Of a DNA stretch of 13,091 nucleotides, positions 1-6,526 are shown piece after piece (the first letter of the stretch is position 1; the number at the start of each line of letters is the position of its first letter). The translations under genes were made by a program, and so were the position numbers. Source of the DNA: Bacteroidales bacterium (GTDB taxonomy: Bacteria; Bacteroidota; Bacteroidia; Bacteroidales; F082). The stretch spans positions 1-13,091 of the forward strand of contig JAFWRA010000082.1 of assembly GCA_017508895.1 (NCBI GenBank), read 5' to 3'. The notes beneath the pieces were generated by a model, which ran no database searches, was not told the origin of the DNA, and worked only from the letters and a program-made list of their open reading frames with translations.

Positions 1-1132
1 ATTCGAAGGTCTGCTTCTCGCTGAAGTCCTTGTTCGACTTCTTCTCCAGCGGGTTGGCGTTGGCAGCCATGTCCTTACCGTTGTTGATCCAGCCGAGCGG
101 CACGCGCACCAAGGCGCTGCGGTTCGAATAGGACCAGCACAACGAGGTCGGGGCTTCCTGATGAGGCACCAGGCGGAGGAACGACAGCGGGTTGGGGTTG
201 CCGAAGGCAGGCAGCGAAGTGCCAGCGTCCATGTAGCCGGCGATGGCTTTCTTGCCGTAGTCGCTGAGTTCGCCCTTGTTGACCATCACGCTCCTGCCGT
301 CTTTGGTGAACTTGCAGTGCACATGCATGCCCGAACCGGCTTTGCCCACAGTGATCTTCGGAGCGAAGGTCAAGGTGACGCCATATTCGTAGGCCAGCTG
401 ACGCATGATCCACTTGGCGACCACGAGTTGGTCGGCGGCATCCTCGATGTTGGTGGGCAGGAACTCGATTTCGTTCTGTTCGTAGATCTTGCCGTCGTGG
501 GTGAAGTTACCTACTTCGGAGTGACCGTACTTAATCAAGCCACCAGCTTGGGCGATGAGGCGCATGGCTTCGACGCGGTACTCGGTGAACTTGTTGAAAG
601 GGGCGCTCTCGTGGTAACCCTTTTGGTCGGGCACCTCGTAGATTTCCTCGTCGTCGGCGATGATGTAATATTCCAGCTCGCCCATGGTTTCCATCTTCAG
701 GCCCGTGGTCTTCTTGAAGGCTTCGTGGGCTTTGTGGAGGATGTGTTCAGGTGAGCTCTCGAAAGGCTCGCCGTCACGGTTATAGAACGAGCAGAGGATG
801 TCCAAGGTCGGGATCTCTGAGAAGGGGTTGAGGAAGGCCGTGCGGTACTTCGGCACCACATAGAGGTCGCTCTTTCCGGCTTCGATGAAGGGGAAGAGGC
901 TCGATCCGTCGACGCGCTCGCCGGCGGTGAGGATGTTCTCAAGGTGTTCCGCGCTGTGGATCACGAAGTTGAGGGTCTTCAGTTTGCCGTCCCAGCCACA
1001 ATAGTGGAAGTTGACGAATTCTATTTCATTTTCCTCGCAGTAACGAATGATGTCGGCGCGAGTGAATTCCGATGCAGGCTTTTGGAGGTACTGCACCAGA
1101 CGATTGGGGTTCATGGCAATTTTTGCGTCCAT
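1..1132 (-). CDS. glnA: Glutamine synthetase type I (3' end outside window)
   Basis: This enzyme makes glutamine from glutamate, ammonia and ATP in the cytoplasm. The first 377 residues are present, open to the window edge, so the C-terminus and stop are missing; full-length type I enzymes have about 450-500 residues. Visible family signatures are VDGSSLFPF (74-82, N-terminal beta-grasp end), the metal-ligand motif GELEYYI (151-157), the active-site stretch around HSEVGNF and QNEIEF (204-224), GSGMHVH (266-272), and RLVPHQEAP followed by NRSALVRVP (320-345). The glycine usual after RLVP in E. coli-type enzymes is replaced by His. The chosen start gives MDAKIAMNP; a second Met lies six codons on, at 1114. 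A TATCTTTG promoter box sits 43 bp upstream. The gene diverges from the small gene at 1292. No PII or regulator gene is visible beside it. Identification is firm; assignment to the Bacteroidetes GSI subtype is inference. Confidence 0.95.
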   Translation of the reverse strand, partial: MDAKIAMNPNRLVQYLQKPASEFTRADIIRYCEENEIEFVNFHYCGWDGKLKTLNFVIHSAEHLENILTAGERVDGSSLFPFIEAGKSDLYVVPKYRTAFLNPFSEIPTLDILCSFYNRDGEPFESSPEHILHKAHEAFKKTTGLKMETMGELEYYIIADDEEIYEVPDQKGYHESAPFNKFTEYRVEAMRLIAQAGGLIKYGHSEVGNFTHDGKIYEQNEIEFLPTNIEDAADQLVVAKWIMRQLAYEYGVTLTFAPKITVGKAGSGMHVHCKFTKDGRSVMVNKGELSDYGKKAIAGYMDAGTSLPAFGNPNPLSFLRLVPHQEAPTSLCWSYSNRSALVRVPLGWINNGKDMAANANPLEKKSNKDFSEKQTFE

Positions 1133-1174
1133 TACGATTTGTATTTCAAATTTAAAGATTTAAGAGATTTTGCG

Positions 1175-1182
1175 CAAAGATA
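1175..1182 (-). promoter_or_regulatory. Candidate -7 box for the glutamine synthetase gene
   Basis: Read on the minus strand this is TATCTTTG, an exact match to the Bacteroidetes -7 consensus TAnnTTTG, 43 bp before the glnA start. I see no clear TTG/TTTG -33 element at the expected 19-21 bp spacing, so the call rests on the -7 box and its position. Confidence 0.5.
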
Positions 1183-1254
1183 GTAATAATTCCGTCATCG
1201 TTGCCTAAAAGAAGAATAAAAGCGGTTTTTTCCTCTACATATTGTGGTTTTTCT

Positions 1255-1262
1255 TACTTTTG
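1255..1262 (+). promoter_or_regulatory. Candidate -7 box for the small hypothetical gene
   Basis: TACTTTTG matches TAnnTTTG exactly and lies 29 bp before the ATG at 1292. The -33 region is only a T-run (1226-1231), so the upstream half is weak. Its position favours the ATG at 1292 over a longer reading that begins at 1244, which would start upstream of the promoter box. Confidence 0.5.
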
Positions 1263-1291
1263 CAAGAGATTTCAACGCAAAAACAAGCATT

Positions 1292-1525
1292 ATGGCACTT
1301 AGAGATTGGATGATTTCCTTCAACAACGCCAAGACGATGGAAGCCAACGGCGAGGAAGGTCCTGAATTGATAGCGGAATATGAGCGCGTGCTCGAAAAAT
1401 TGGGCGAAGGCCCGCTCACCGAGGCGGAGCAACACGTCCGCGAGGAGGTTTGCCGCAATTTGAAAGAATTGTATCTGATAAATGGCGAAGAAGAGAAGTC
1501 TGCTATTTACTCAGATTTAGGATGA
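1292..1525 (+). CDS. Small acidic hypothetical protein, 77 aa
   Basis: I do not recognise this protein. It begins MALRDWMISF and is rich in Glu; the pattern of the middle (around EYERVLEKLGEGPLTEAEQH) suggests two or three amphipathic helices and a soluble cytoplasmic protein. There is no signal peptide, membrane segment or Cys cluster. A GTG at 1244 would add 16 residues, but it lies upstream of the TACTTTTG promoter box, so the ATG at 1292 is chosen. The gene diverges from glutamine synthetase and converges with the AT-rich gene ending at 1548, only 22 bp away, with no terminator hairpin between them. Codon use looks like the neighbouring housekeeping genes, which supports a real gene. Confidence 0.65.
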   Translation: MALRDWMISFNNAKTMEANGEEGPELIAEYERVLEKLGEGPLTEAEQHVREEVCRNLKELYLINGEEEKSAIYSDLG

Positions 1526-1547
1526 ATGCCCCCTTAGAATACTTGAA

Positions 1548-2036
1548 TTAGTTGTGAACGTCAAGGACTAAAGGATGAGTATCGTCAAAAGATAATGTGT
1601 TAGTTTGAAGATTAAGATATTCTTCGCACCAGACGTATACTGAATTAAGGCGTTTGTTGACATCTTTTAAGGATATAGACTCAAACCTTATTAAATCACT
1701 TTTTTCCCATTCATCGGCAAAAGCTAGTACGAACTTATCAAGATTTAAGGCATCGACAAAGCTAAAGAACGATGGATACGGATTGCCCTTTATGCAATAA
1801 TTCGTGATTTCGTCAATGAGTGTATATGCGACACCACTATTATAGTCAGATGCATTGACAATTAAACCTATTTTATACAATTTGAGATAGTCTTTCAAAG
1901 AAAACAACCCTTCTTCTTCATCAATGTGCAAATCTTTATAATCCCATAGTATTCTCAAAGTCGGTAGATTTGAGATGAAATTATCAACCTTGTTTTTATC
2001 GGATTCAGAATAAACTCCAAAAGCAATAACGACCAT
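1548..2036 (-). CDS. AT-rich hypothetical protein, 162 aa
   Basis: I do not recognise this family with confidence. The protein is soluble-looking and acidic, has many aromatic residues (for example KGNPYPSFFSFVD and SVYVWCEEYLN), and lacks a signal peptide or membrane segments. Its base composition is clearly more AT-rich than meaB and glutamine synthetase on either side, which suggests separate acquisition. The start is ATG with AGAAGG about 10 bp upstream, one of the few Shine-Dalgarno-like sequences in the window. It lies 28 bp downstream of the meaB stop on the same strand, so it may be co-transcribed, yet nothing connects it to B12 metabolism. Its size, composition and Trp/Asp/Glu-rich character resemble orphan immunity-type proteins, but that is only a general impression. 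Confidence 0.7.
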   Translation of the reverse strand: MVVIAFGVYSESDKNKVDNFISNLPTLRILWDYKDLHIDEEEGLFSLKDYLKLYKIGLIVNASDYNSGVAYTLIDEITNYCIKGNPYPSFFSFVDALNLDKFVLAFADEWEKSDLIRFESISLKDVNKRLNSVYVWCEEYLNLQTNTLSFDDTHPLVLDVHN

Positions 2037-2064
2037 AATATGTTTCCCTTCTTTTAGTTTAATC

Positions 2065-3180
2065 CTATCGTTTCAGCATATTAAAATAAGCATCCAAAAG
2101 TTTCTGCGCACCGATATAAGCGCTCATGCGCTGGCCACACACGTCGCTTTCGACCAATGGAAGTAAGTCGGCCACCAATTGGTTCTGGTAGAAATCGTTT
2201 TTCAAGGCGCTGTCCATCGAGTCGTACATCATCTGCACGTCTTGTTGGGCACGTTTCTTATAGAGGTAGCCGTTGTCGCGGATGGCCTGAACGTGGTCGG
2301 CGACCATCTGCCACACCTCGTCTATCTGGAAGCCCGTCAGAGCGGAGCAGGTCAGCACCTTCGTTTCCTGCCCCGATTCGGGCAAGGGGAAGAGGTGCAG
2401 TGCGTTACGGCATTCGGCGGCGGCGCGGTTGGCGCGCATCACATTGTCGCCATCGGCCTTGTTCACTGCGATGCCGTCGGCCATCTCCATGATGCCGCGC
2501 TTGATGCCTTGCAGCTCGTCGCCGGCGCCACTGATTAAGATGAGCAGGAAGAAATCGACCATGGAATGCACCGCCGTCTCAGATTGGCCTACGCCCACCG
2601 TCTCCACGAAAATAGTATCATAACCCGCTGCTTCACAAAGGATAATGGTTTCCCTTGTCTTACGTGCCACGCCACCCAAAGTGCCTGCCGAGGCCGAGGG
2701 GCGGATGTAAGCATTGGGATGCACAGAGAGGCTTTCCATGCGCGTCTTGTCGCCCAAGATACTGCCCTTGGAGCGTTGGCTTGAGGGGTCGATGGCCAAC
2801 ACCGCCAGCTTCTGCCCTTTGTTGCAAAGATGCACGCCCAAGGCCTCAATAAAAGTGCTCTTGCCCGCACCAGGAACGCCTGTGATGCCCAGGCGCAAAG
2901 CTTTACCTGCATGGGGCAGGCATGCCGCTATGATCTGTTGCGCCAACTCTTGATGTTTGGGCAGGGCGCTCTCCACCAAAGTGATGGCTTTGCTGAGCGT
3001 CACACGGTCGCCTTTGAGGATGCCGTCGACATACCATTCCAGCGGCATCAGCTGCTGCTGGTTGCGCTTCATGCGCTCCAAAGCGTTCGGGTTGACTTGG
3101 ATAGGGCTTTCCACACCTTCGGTGACTTTGAGGTTGGATTCCCAATCATGCTCTTGATTTTCAAAGTGTTCGTATTCCAT
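2065..3180 (-). CDS. meaB: Methylmalonyl-CoA mutase-associated GTPase MeaB (ArgK family)
   Basis: MeaB is a G3E-type P-loop GTPase that gates adenosylcobalamin loading into methylmalonyl-CoA mutase and protects that enzyme. In 371 residues one sees the Walker A motif GVPGAGKST (101-109), AIDPSSQRSKGSILGDKTRM (129-148, typical of the family), FVETVGVGQSE (191-201, switch region), and the base-specificity motif NKAD (240-243). Length fits the family. I start at the ATG at 3180 (MEYEHFENQ): a TTG codon at 3204 would extend the frame by eight residues, but it overlaps the TATCTTTG promoter box and so could not be in the mRNA. The mutase genes mutA/mutB, often adjacent, are absent from the window. 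The gene is followed after 28 bp by an AT-rich hypothetical gene on the same strand. Confidence 0.95.
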   Translation of the reverse strand: MEYEHFENQEHDWESNLKVTEGVESPIQVNPNALERMKRNQQQLMPLEWYVDGILKGDRVTLSKAITLVESALPKHQELAQQIIAACLPHAGKALRLGITGVPGAGKSTFIEALGVHLCNKGQKLAVLAIDPSSQRSKGSILGDKTRMESLSVHPNAYIRPSASAGTLGGVARKTRETIILCEAAGYDTIFVETVGVGQSETAVHSMVDFFLLILISGAGDELQGIKRGIMEMADGIAVNKADGDNVMRANRAAAECRNALHLFPLPESGQETKVLTCSALTGFQIDEVWQMVADHVQAIRDNGYLYKKRAQQDVQMMYDSMDSALKNDFYQNQLVADLLPLVESDVCGQRMSAYIGAQKLLDAYFNMLKR

Positions 3181-3201
3181 GGCGGGCTGTGTTTGATTTT
3201 G

Positions 3202-3209
3202 CAAAGATA
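3202..3209 (-). promoter_or_regulatory. Candidate -7 box for meaB
   Basis: Minus-strand TATCTTTG, an exact TAnnTTTG match, ends 21 bp before the ATG at 3180. Transcription would start near 3195, giving a short leader of about 15 nt. There is no TTG at the -33 position; that region is occupied by the ATTGTTGA tandem repeat, which reads as CAA-rich on this strand. Confidence 0.5.
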
Positions 3210-3215
3210 TGGATT

Positions 3216-3254
3216 ATTGTTGATTGTTGAATTGTTGAATTGTTGAATTGTTGG
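3216..3254. repeat. Octamer tandem repeat ATTGTTGA
   Basis: Five consecutive units are seen: ATTGTTG (3216-3222), three exact ATTGTTGA copies (3223-3246) and ATTGTTGG (3247-3254). The array lies directly behind the meaB promoter box and runs without a gap into the inverted repeat at 3255. It covers the region where the -33 element of meaB would be, so copy-number change could affect that promoter. Confidence 0.85.
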
Positions 3255-3333
3255 GACTATGACTAATGACTATGACAATGGCCGCATTCCTATTGAGATA
3301 GAGCGGTCATAGTCATTGTCACAAGTCATAGTC
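3255..3333. repeat. 79-bp imperfect inverted repeat, GACTATGAC family, copy 1
   Basis: The left arm (3255-3285) and right arm (3303-3333) are 31 bp each and pair at 26 of 31 positions around a 17-bp loop. Each arm is itself made of degenerate 6-7-bp units of the ACTATG/ACTAATG/ACAATG type. The last 22 bp of the right arm (3312-3333) recur exactly at 8098-8119, and 14 bp of its inner end recur in inverted orientation at 7993-8006, so this is a copy of a dispersed element. No T-run follows either side, which argues against a simple intrinsic terminator. It lies between the divergent meaB and the gene at 3424. Confidence 0.8.
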
Positions 3334-3366
3334 AAGAAATTGTAAATCAACAAATTTGAATTTTTT

Positions 3367-3399
3367 CTTGCGTTATTCCAAAAAAAATGCGTAATTTTG
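3367..3399 (+). promoter_or_regulatory. Promoter of the GT5-like/DUF4270 gene pair
   Basis: This is the best complete Bacteroidetes promoter in the window: CTTG with TTG at 3368-3370, a 21-bp spacer, then TAATTTTG at 3392-3399, an exact TAnnTTTG match. It lies 24 bp before the ATG at 3424. It probably drives the gene at 3424 and, by read-through, the lipoprotein gene at 4303. Confidence 0.7.
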
Positions 3400-3423
3400 T
3401 AGTTTCTAAGAAGATTATAGCCA

Positions 3424-4248
3424 ATGACTAACAAAACAAGAGTACTATTTGTCCACCAGGAAATCGCCCCCTATCTTCCGGAAACTCCGATGAGCCTTGT
3501 GGGACGATACCTGCCTCAAGCCACACAAGAAAGCGGAAAGGAAATCAGAATTTTCATGCCTCGTTACGGTGTCATCAACGAGCGCCGCAACCAACTTCAC
3601 GAGGTGATTCGTCTATCGGGTATGAACCTCATCATCAACGACACGGACCACCCCCTTATCATCAAAGTGGCCTCTATCCAGAAGGCAAGGATGCAGATTT
3701 ATTTCATCGACAACGATGACTTTTTCACGAAAAAGAAATACCTGATGTATGATGAAAACGGTACTTTTTGCGAAGACAACGACAGCCGTTGCGTTTTCTT
3801 TACCCGTGGCGTGATCGAGACGGTGAAGAAACTCAACTGGTCGCCCGATGTCATCCATTGTCATGGCTGGATCTCGGCGCTGATGCCCGTCTACATCAAA
3901 CGGGCCATGAATGTGAGAGACAATCCATTATTCAACGAGTCGAAAATCATTTATTCTATCTATGACGATGGATTCGATGAGACTTTCAGAGCGGGTTTCG
4001 ACAAGAAGATGAAGCTTCAGGGCATGAACGCGAAAGACCTCAAGTATTTCAAGGAAGCCAACTACGTCAACCTGACCAAGGCGGCCATCGACTATTCCGA
4101 CGGCATCGTGGTGAGCACCGAGCATCTGCACCCCGAGATTGCTGCCCATCTGCAGACCGTCAAGAAGCCCGTCCTTTCCTATCAAGAGCAGGTGCATTAC
4201 GCTCAAGCCTGCAATGATTTCTACGACACCATTCTTCAAAAACAATAA
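3424..4248 (+). CDS. Short glycogen/starch synthase-like protein (GT5 N-terminal domain only)
   Basis: The 274 residues match only the N-terminal Rossmann half of GT5 glycogen synthases. Visible are the opening strand RVLFVHQEIAPYLPE, the lP-x-Y motif IFMPRYGVINERR (43-55), FFTRGVIETVKKL (125-137), and DVIHCHGW (142-149), all in the family order. The KxGGL nucleotide-sugar motif that should follow the first strand is replaced by LPETPMSLVG, and the whole C-terminal GT-B domain is absent. Full glycogen synthases have about 450-550 residues. The frame is clean and ends in a normal stop, so this is not a broken gene; database annotation as 'glycogen synthase' for such short proteins is probably wrong about activity. 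It has its own promoter and is followed after 54 bp by a DUF4270-type lipoprotein. No other glycogen genes are present. The real role is unknown. Confidence 0.85.
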   Translation: MTNKTRVLFVHQEIAPYLPETPMSLVGRYLPQATQESGKEIRIFMPRYGVINERRNQLHEVIRLSGMNLIINDTDHPLIIKVASIQKARMQIYFIDNDDFFTKKKYLMYDENGTFCEDNDSRCVFFTRGVIETVKKLNWSPDVIHCHGWISALMPVYIKRAMNVRDNPLFNESKIIYSIYDDGFDETFRAGFDKKMKLQGMNAKDLKYFKEANYVNLTKAAIDYSDGIVVSTEHLHPEIAAHLQTVKKPVLSYQEQVHYAQACNDFYDTILQKQ

Positions 4249-4302
4249 GAACCGCTTTTTTGAGTTATCCCACAACGAATAATCTCAACAATTTTCAATC
4301 TG

Positions 4303-5652
4303 ATGAAAACACAGCATTCAACTGCTCGAACCTTTATAGCATTATTAACCGCCACTTTGCTTATAGCTTTCGCCTCGTGCAAGAAATCCCCTGAAACCGT
4401 CGGCAACAATTTAATCTCGGGCGACAACTACATTGGCATCTATCACACCGATACGGTAGAGGTGCTTTGCCATTCTTATCTCGATTCCGTCGCCACGGGA
4501 AACGTCACTAACGCCCTGCTGGGCGCCATGAAAGACCCCGTCTTTGGCACTTCCGAAGCTGGCTTCTATACCCAATTCCGTCCTTCGGTGGCTGGTCAGA
4601 GCTTCGGCAGCAACCCTGTGTTTGACTCCTTGGTATTGCAGCTCTGTATCGCAGGATATTATGGCGACACGACCGCGTTGCAGACCGTTCACGCCTATGA
4701 GTTGACGGACACCTTGTCAGCACAAACCACCTATTACAATCATTCAACGGTGGCCACAAACATTGTTGACCAAGCCAACGGTCATCAGTTCTATCCGCAT
4801 CCCAGAACCAAAACGCACATCATCGGCACCGACACCGTTCAGCAACCCATCATCCGCATACCTTTGAGTCAGCAGTTGGGCCAATACCTTATGTCTCTCG
4901 ACACAACGGCTTTCTCGCGTCCCGACCTCTTCAAGCAATATTTCAAGGGTCTGTACCTGACCTGTGACCCTGTGACCACAGATGGCGCCATCACCTACCT
5001 CAACCTGACCAACAACACGCACACCCTGCTGCAACTCTACTACCACGACGCAGCCACACCCGAAAAACACATGCGCTACAATTTCTATGTGACCTCTTCG
5101 GATACCTACTTCAATCATATTGACCATGACTACACCCAAGGTTGCCCTCCTCTTATCAGTCAAGTGCTTGACCAACAACCAGCTTTGGGACAAGAAGAAG
5201 TGTATCTGCAAACCATGGGCGGTGTGAAGGTTTGGATTAAATTCCCCAACCTTACGCGTTGGACCGATTCTCTGACCGAAGGCCATCTTGTCATTAACGA
5301 GGCAAGACTGATATTGCCCGCCTCTCAATTGGCCACAGATTCCATCTACAAAGCACCGCCCGTCTTCTCTTTGATCGGCTTCAATACCGACAGCACCACC
5401 TATCTCCTACCCGACTATTATGAAGGCAACAGCTTTTTCGATGGGACATATAGCTCAAGCGATAAATCTGTCACTTTCAGAATCTCTGAATACCTGCAGA
5501 GCATCATCATGGAAGAAAAAGAAAACATGGGTCTCAGCCTGGGCATCAACGGCGCTTCATATAACGCACAACGCCTTGTGATTAACGGCCCGAATGTCCC
5601 GGTGGGAGAGAAAATGAAGCTTGAAGTCACTTATTCCATCGTAAATGAATGA
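4303..5652 (+). CDS. DUF4270-type lipoprotein
   Basis: The protein has 449 residues with a lipoprotein signal peptide: positively charged start, hydrophobic core (residues 11-24) and a lipobox-like FASC with Cys26 as the acylation site. After it, the pattern VGNNLISGDNYIGIYHTDTV and the LLGAMKDPVFGTSEAGFYTQF stretch fit DUF4270, a Bacteroidetes-specific family of unknown function, by my recollection. The rest is Thr/Asp/Tyr-rich and beta-strand-like, as in exported surface proteins, with no second membrane segment. It follows the GT5-like gene by 54 bp on the same strand and has no obvious promoter of its own, so the two are probably one transcript. The stop codon lies inside the first unit of the heptad repeat array that fills the next spacer. 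Lipoprotein status is firm; family assignment is good but from memory. Confidence 0.85.
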   Translation: MKTQHSTARTFIALLTATLLIAFASCKKSPETVGNNLISGDNYIGIYHTDTVEVLCHSYLDSVATGNVTNALLGAMKDPVFGTSEAGFYTQFRPSVAGQSFGSNPVFDSLVLQLCIAGYYGDTTALQTVHAYELTDTLSAQTTYYNHSTVATNIVDQANGHQFYPHPRTKTHIIGTDTVQQPIIRIPLSQQLGQYLMSLDTTAFSRPDLFKQYFKGLYLTCDPVTTDGAITYLNLTNNTHTLLQLYYHDAATPEKHMRYNFYVTSSDTYFNHIDHDYTQGCPPLISQVLDQQPALGQEEVYLQTMGGVKVWIKFPNLTRWTDSLTEGHLVINEARLILPASQLATDSIYKAPPVFSLIGFNTDSTTYLLPDYYEGNSFFDGTYSSSDKSVTFRISEYLQSIIMEEKENMGLSLGINGASYNAQRLVINGPNVPVGEKMKLEVTYSIVNE

Positions 5653-5730
5653 GGAACGTTGAATGATGAATGAAGAATGCAGAATGATGAATGAAGAATG
5701 ATGAATGAGGTATGAGGTATGAGGTATGAG
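5647..5730. repeat. Heptad tandem array GAATGAN/GTATGAG, 12 units
   Basis: Twelve successive 7-bp units run in exact register over 84 bp: GAATGAG, GAACGTT, GAATGAT, GAATGAA, GAATGCA, GAATGAT, GAATGAA, GAATGAT, GAATGAG, then three GTATGAG. The first unit includes the TGA stop of the lipoprotein gene. Within it the 19 bp at 5661-5679 are repeated exactly at 5682-5700, which is three heptads later. The strand is strongly purine-rich. No open reading frame of interest crosses it. Confidence 0.9.
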
Positions 5731-5735
5731 GTTTG

Positions 5736-5796
5736 TTGAATTTTAAATCTTTGAATTTTAAATCCTTGAATTTTGAATCCTTGAATCTTTAAATCT
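5736..5796. repeat. 15-bp tandem repeat (TTGAATTTTAAATCY), four copies
   Basis: Copies are at 5736-5750, 5751-5765, 5766-5780 and 5781-5796 (the last has one extra base). They differ by one to three bases. Each can be read as a 7-bp plus an 8-bp GAATYT unit, so it continues the style of the heptad array just before it. The array ends 8 bp before the ATG of the cyclophilin gene and therefore forms its promoter region and leader. No exact TAnnTTTG promoter box is visible in it. Confidence 0.9.
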
Positions 5797-5804
5797 AAGA
5801 AAAT

Positions 5805-6440
5805 ATGAAGAAATTGCTTTTAGCCGCTTTGATTATTGCAGGGTTGACCTGCACGGCACAACAGAAACAAGAAAAGGAAACCGTCGTCGTCATCAAGACC
5901 ACTATGGGAACCATGAAAGCCAAATTGTATAACGACACACCCTTGCACCGCGACAACTTCATCAAGTTGGTGAACGAGGGCTGGTACAACGGCTCGCCGT
6001 TCCACCGTGTCATCAAGGACTTTATGATTCAAGGTGGACAGAATGCCGACGGTCGCCTCGACCCGGGCTACACCGTTCCTGCCGAATTCAAGGACAACCA
6101 CTTCCATAAGAAAGGTGCCCTTTGTGCCGCTCGCCAAGGCGACCAAGTGAACCCCAAGAAGGCCTCCAGCGGCTCACAGTTCTACATCGTGCAAGGCAAA
6201 ACCTACGATGACAGATGGTTAGACATGTACGAAAGCCATTCTGGCAAGGTGCTCAACGCCCGTCAACGCCAGACATACAAGACCGTGGGTGGCACGCCCC
6301 ATCTTGACGGCGACTACACCGTGTTTGGCGAAGTGACCGAGGGTTTGGACATTGTCGACAAGATTGCCGCAGTGAAGACTGGACGCATGGACGTCCCCGT
6401 CGAGCCTGTGACTATCATTTCTGTTACGATTGAAAAATAA
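5805..6440 (+). CDS. Exported cyclophilin-type peptidyl-prolyl isomerase
   Basis: This enzyme catalyses cis-trans isomerisation of Xaa-Pro bonds and would assist folding outside the cytoplasm. The 211 residues start with a signal peptide (MKKLLLAALIIAGLTCTAQ). A Cys at 16 lies in LTC, a poor lipobox because Thr precedes it, so cleavage near TA-Q is more likely, though a lipoprotein cannot be excluded. Cyclophilin signatures are FHRVIKDFMIQGG (66-78, with catalytic Arg68, Phe73, Met74 and Gln76), GSQFYIVQ (123-130) and HLDGDYTVFGEV (166-177). Between the last two is an insertion of about 35 residues common in Bacteroidetes members. The Trp used in mammalian cyclophilins for cyclosporin binding is absent. 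The gene is bordered on both sides by intergenic heptad repeats and shares strand with pheS. Confidence 0.93.
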   Translation: MKKLLLAALIIAGLTCTAQQKQEKETVVVIKTTMGTMKAKLYNDTPLHRDNFIKLVNEGWYNGSPFHRVIKDFMIQGGQNADGRLDPGYTVPAEFKDNHFHKKGALCAARQGDQVNPKKASSGSQFYIVQGKTYDDRWLDMYESHSGKVLNARQRQTYKTVGGTPHLDGDYTVFGEVTEGLDIVDKIAAVKTGRMDVPVEPVTIISVTIEK

Positions 6441-6517
6441 AGCTATGAGCTATAAGCCATAAGCAGTAAGCATTTGAATTGCAACTGCTTATGGCTTACA
6501 ACTTATAGCTTAAAGCT
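6441..6517. repeat. Heptad-phased inverted repeat, AGCYATA type
   Basis: The left arm holds five 7-bp units (AGCTATG, AGCTATA, AGCCATA, AGCAGTA, AGCATTT; 6441-6475). The right arm (6483-6517), read on the minus strand, holds AGCTTTA, AGCTATA, AGTTGTA, AGCCATA, AGCAGTT. The arms pair unit by unit if the AGTTGTA heptad is treated as one inserted unit. The element begins at the first base after the cyclophilin stop and ends 9 bp before the pheS ATG, so it fills the whole spacer. It would form a strong hairpin in a read-through mRNA, but there is no T-run, so it is not a typical terminator. Confidence 0.85.
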
Positions 6518-6526
6518 AATAAACCA

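Noticed and set aside
161..754. Long plus-strand open frame of 197 codons
   Set aside because: It is the shadow of the glutamine synthetase gene, whose minus-strand frame has all family motifs.
4744..5328. Minus-strand frame of 194 codons inside the DUF4270-type gene
   Set aside because: Val/Gly-rich shadow without motifs; the plus strand has a signal peptide and continuous coding character.
5647..5796. CRISPR-like array
   Set aside because: Units are 7 or 15 bp with no spacers between them; this is a tandem repeat, and no cas gene is present.
6441..6517. Reading this hairpin as an intrinsic terminator of the cyclophilin gene
   Set aside because: No T-run follows either arm; the heptad structure explains the symmetry better.
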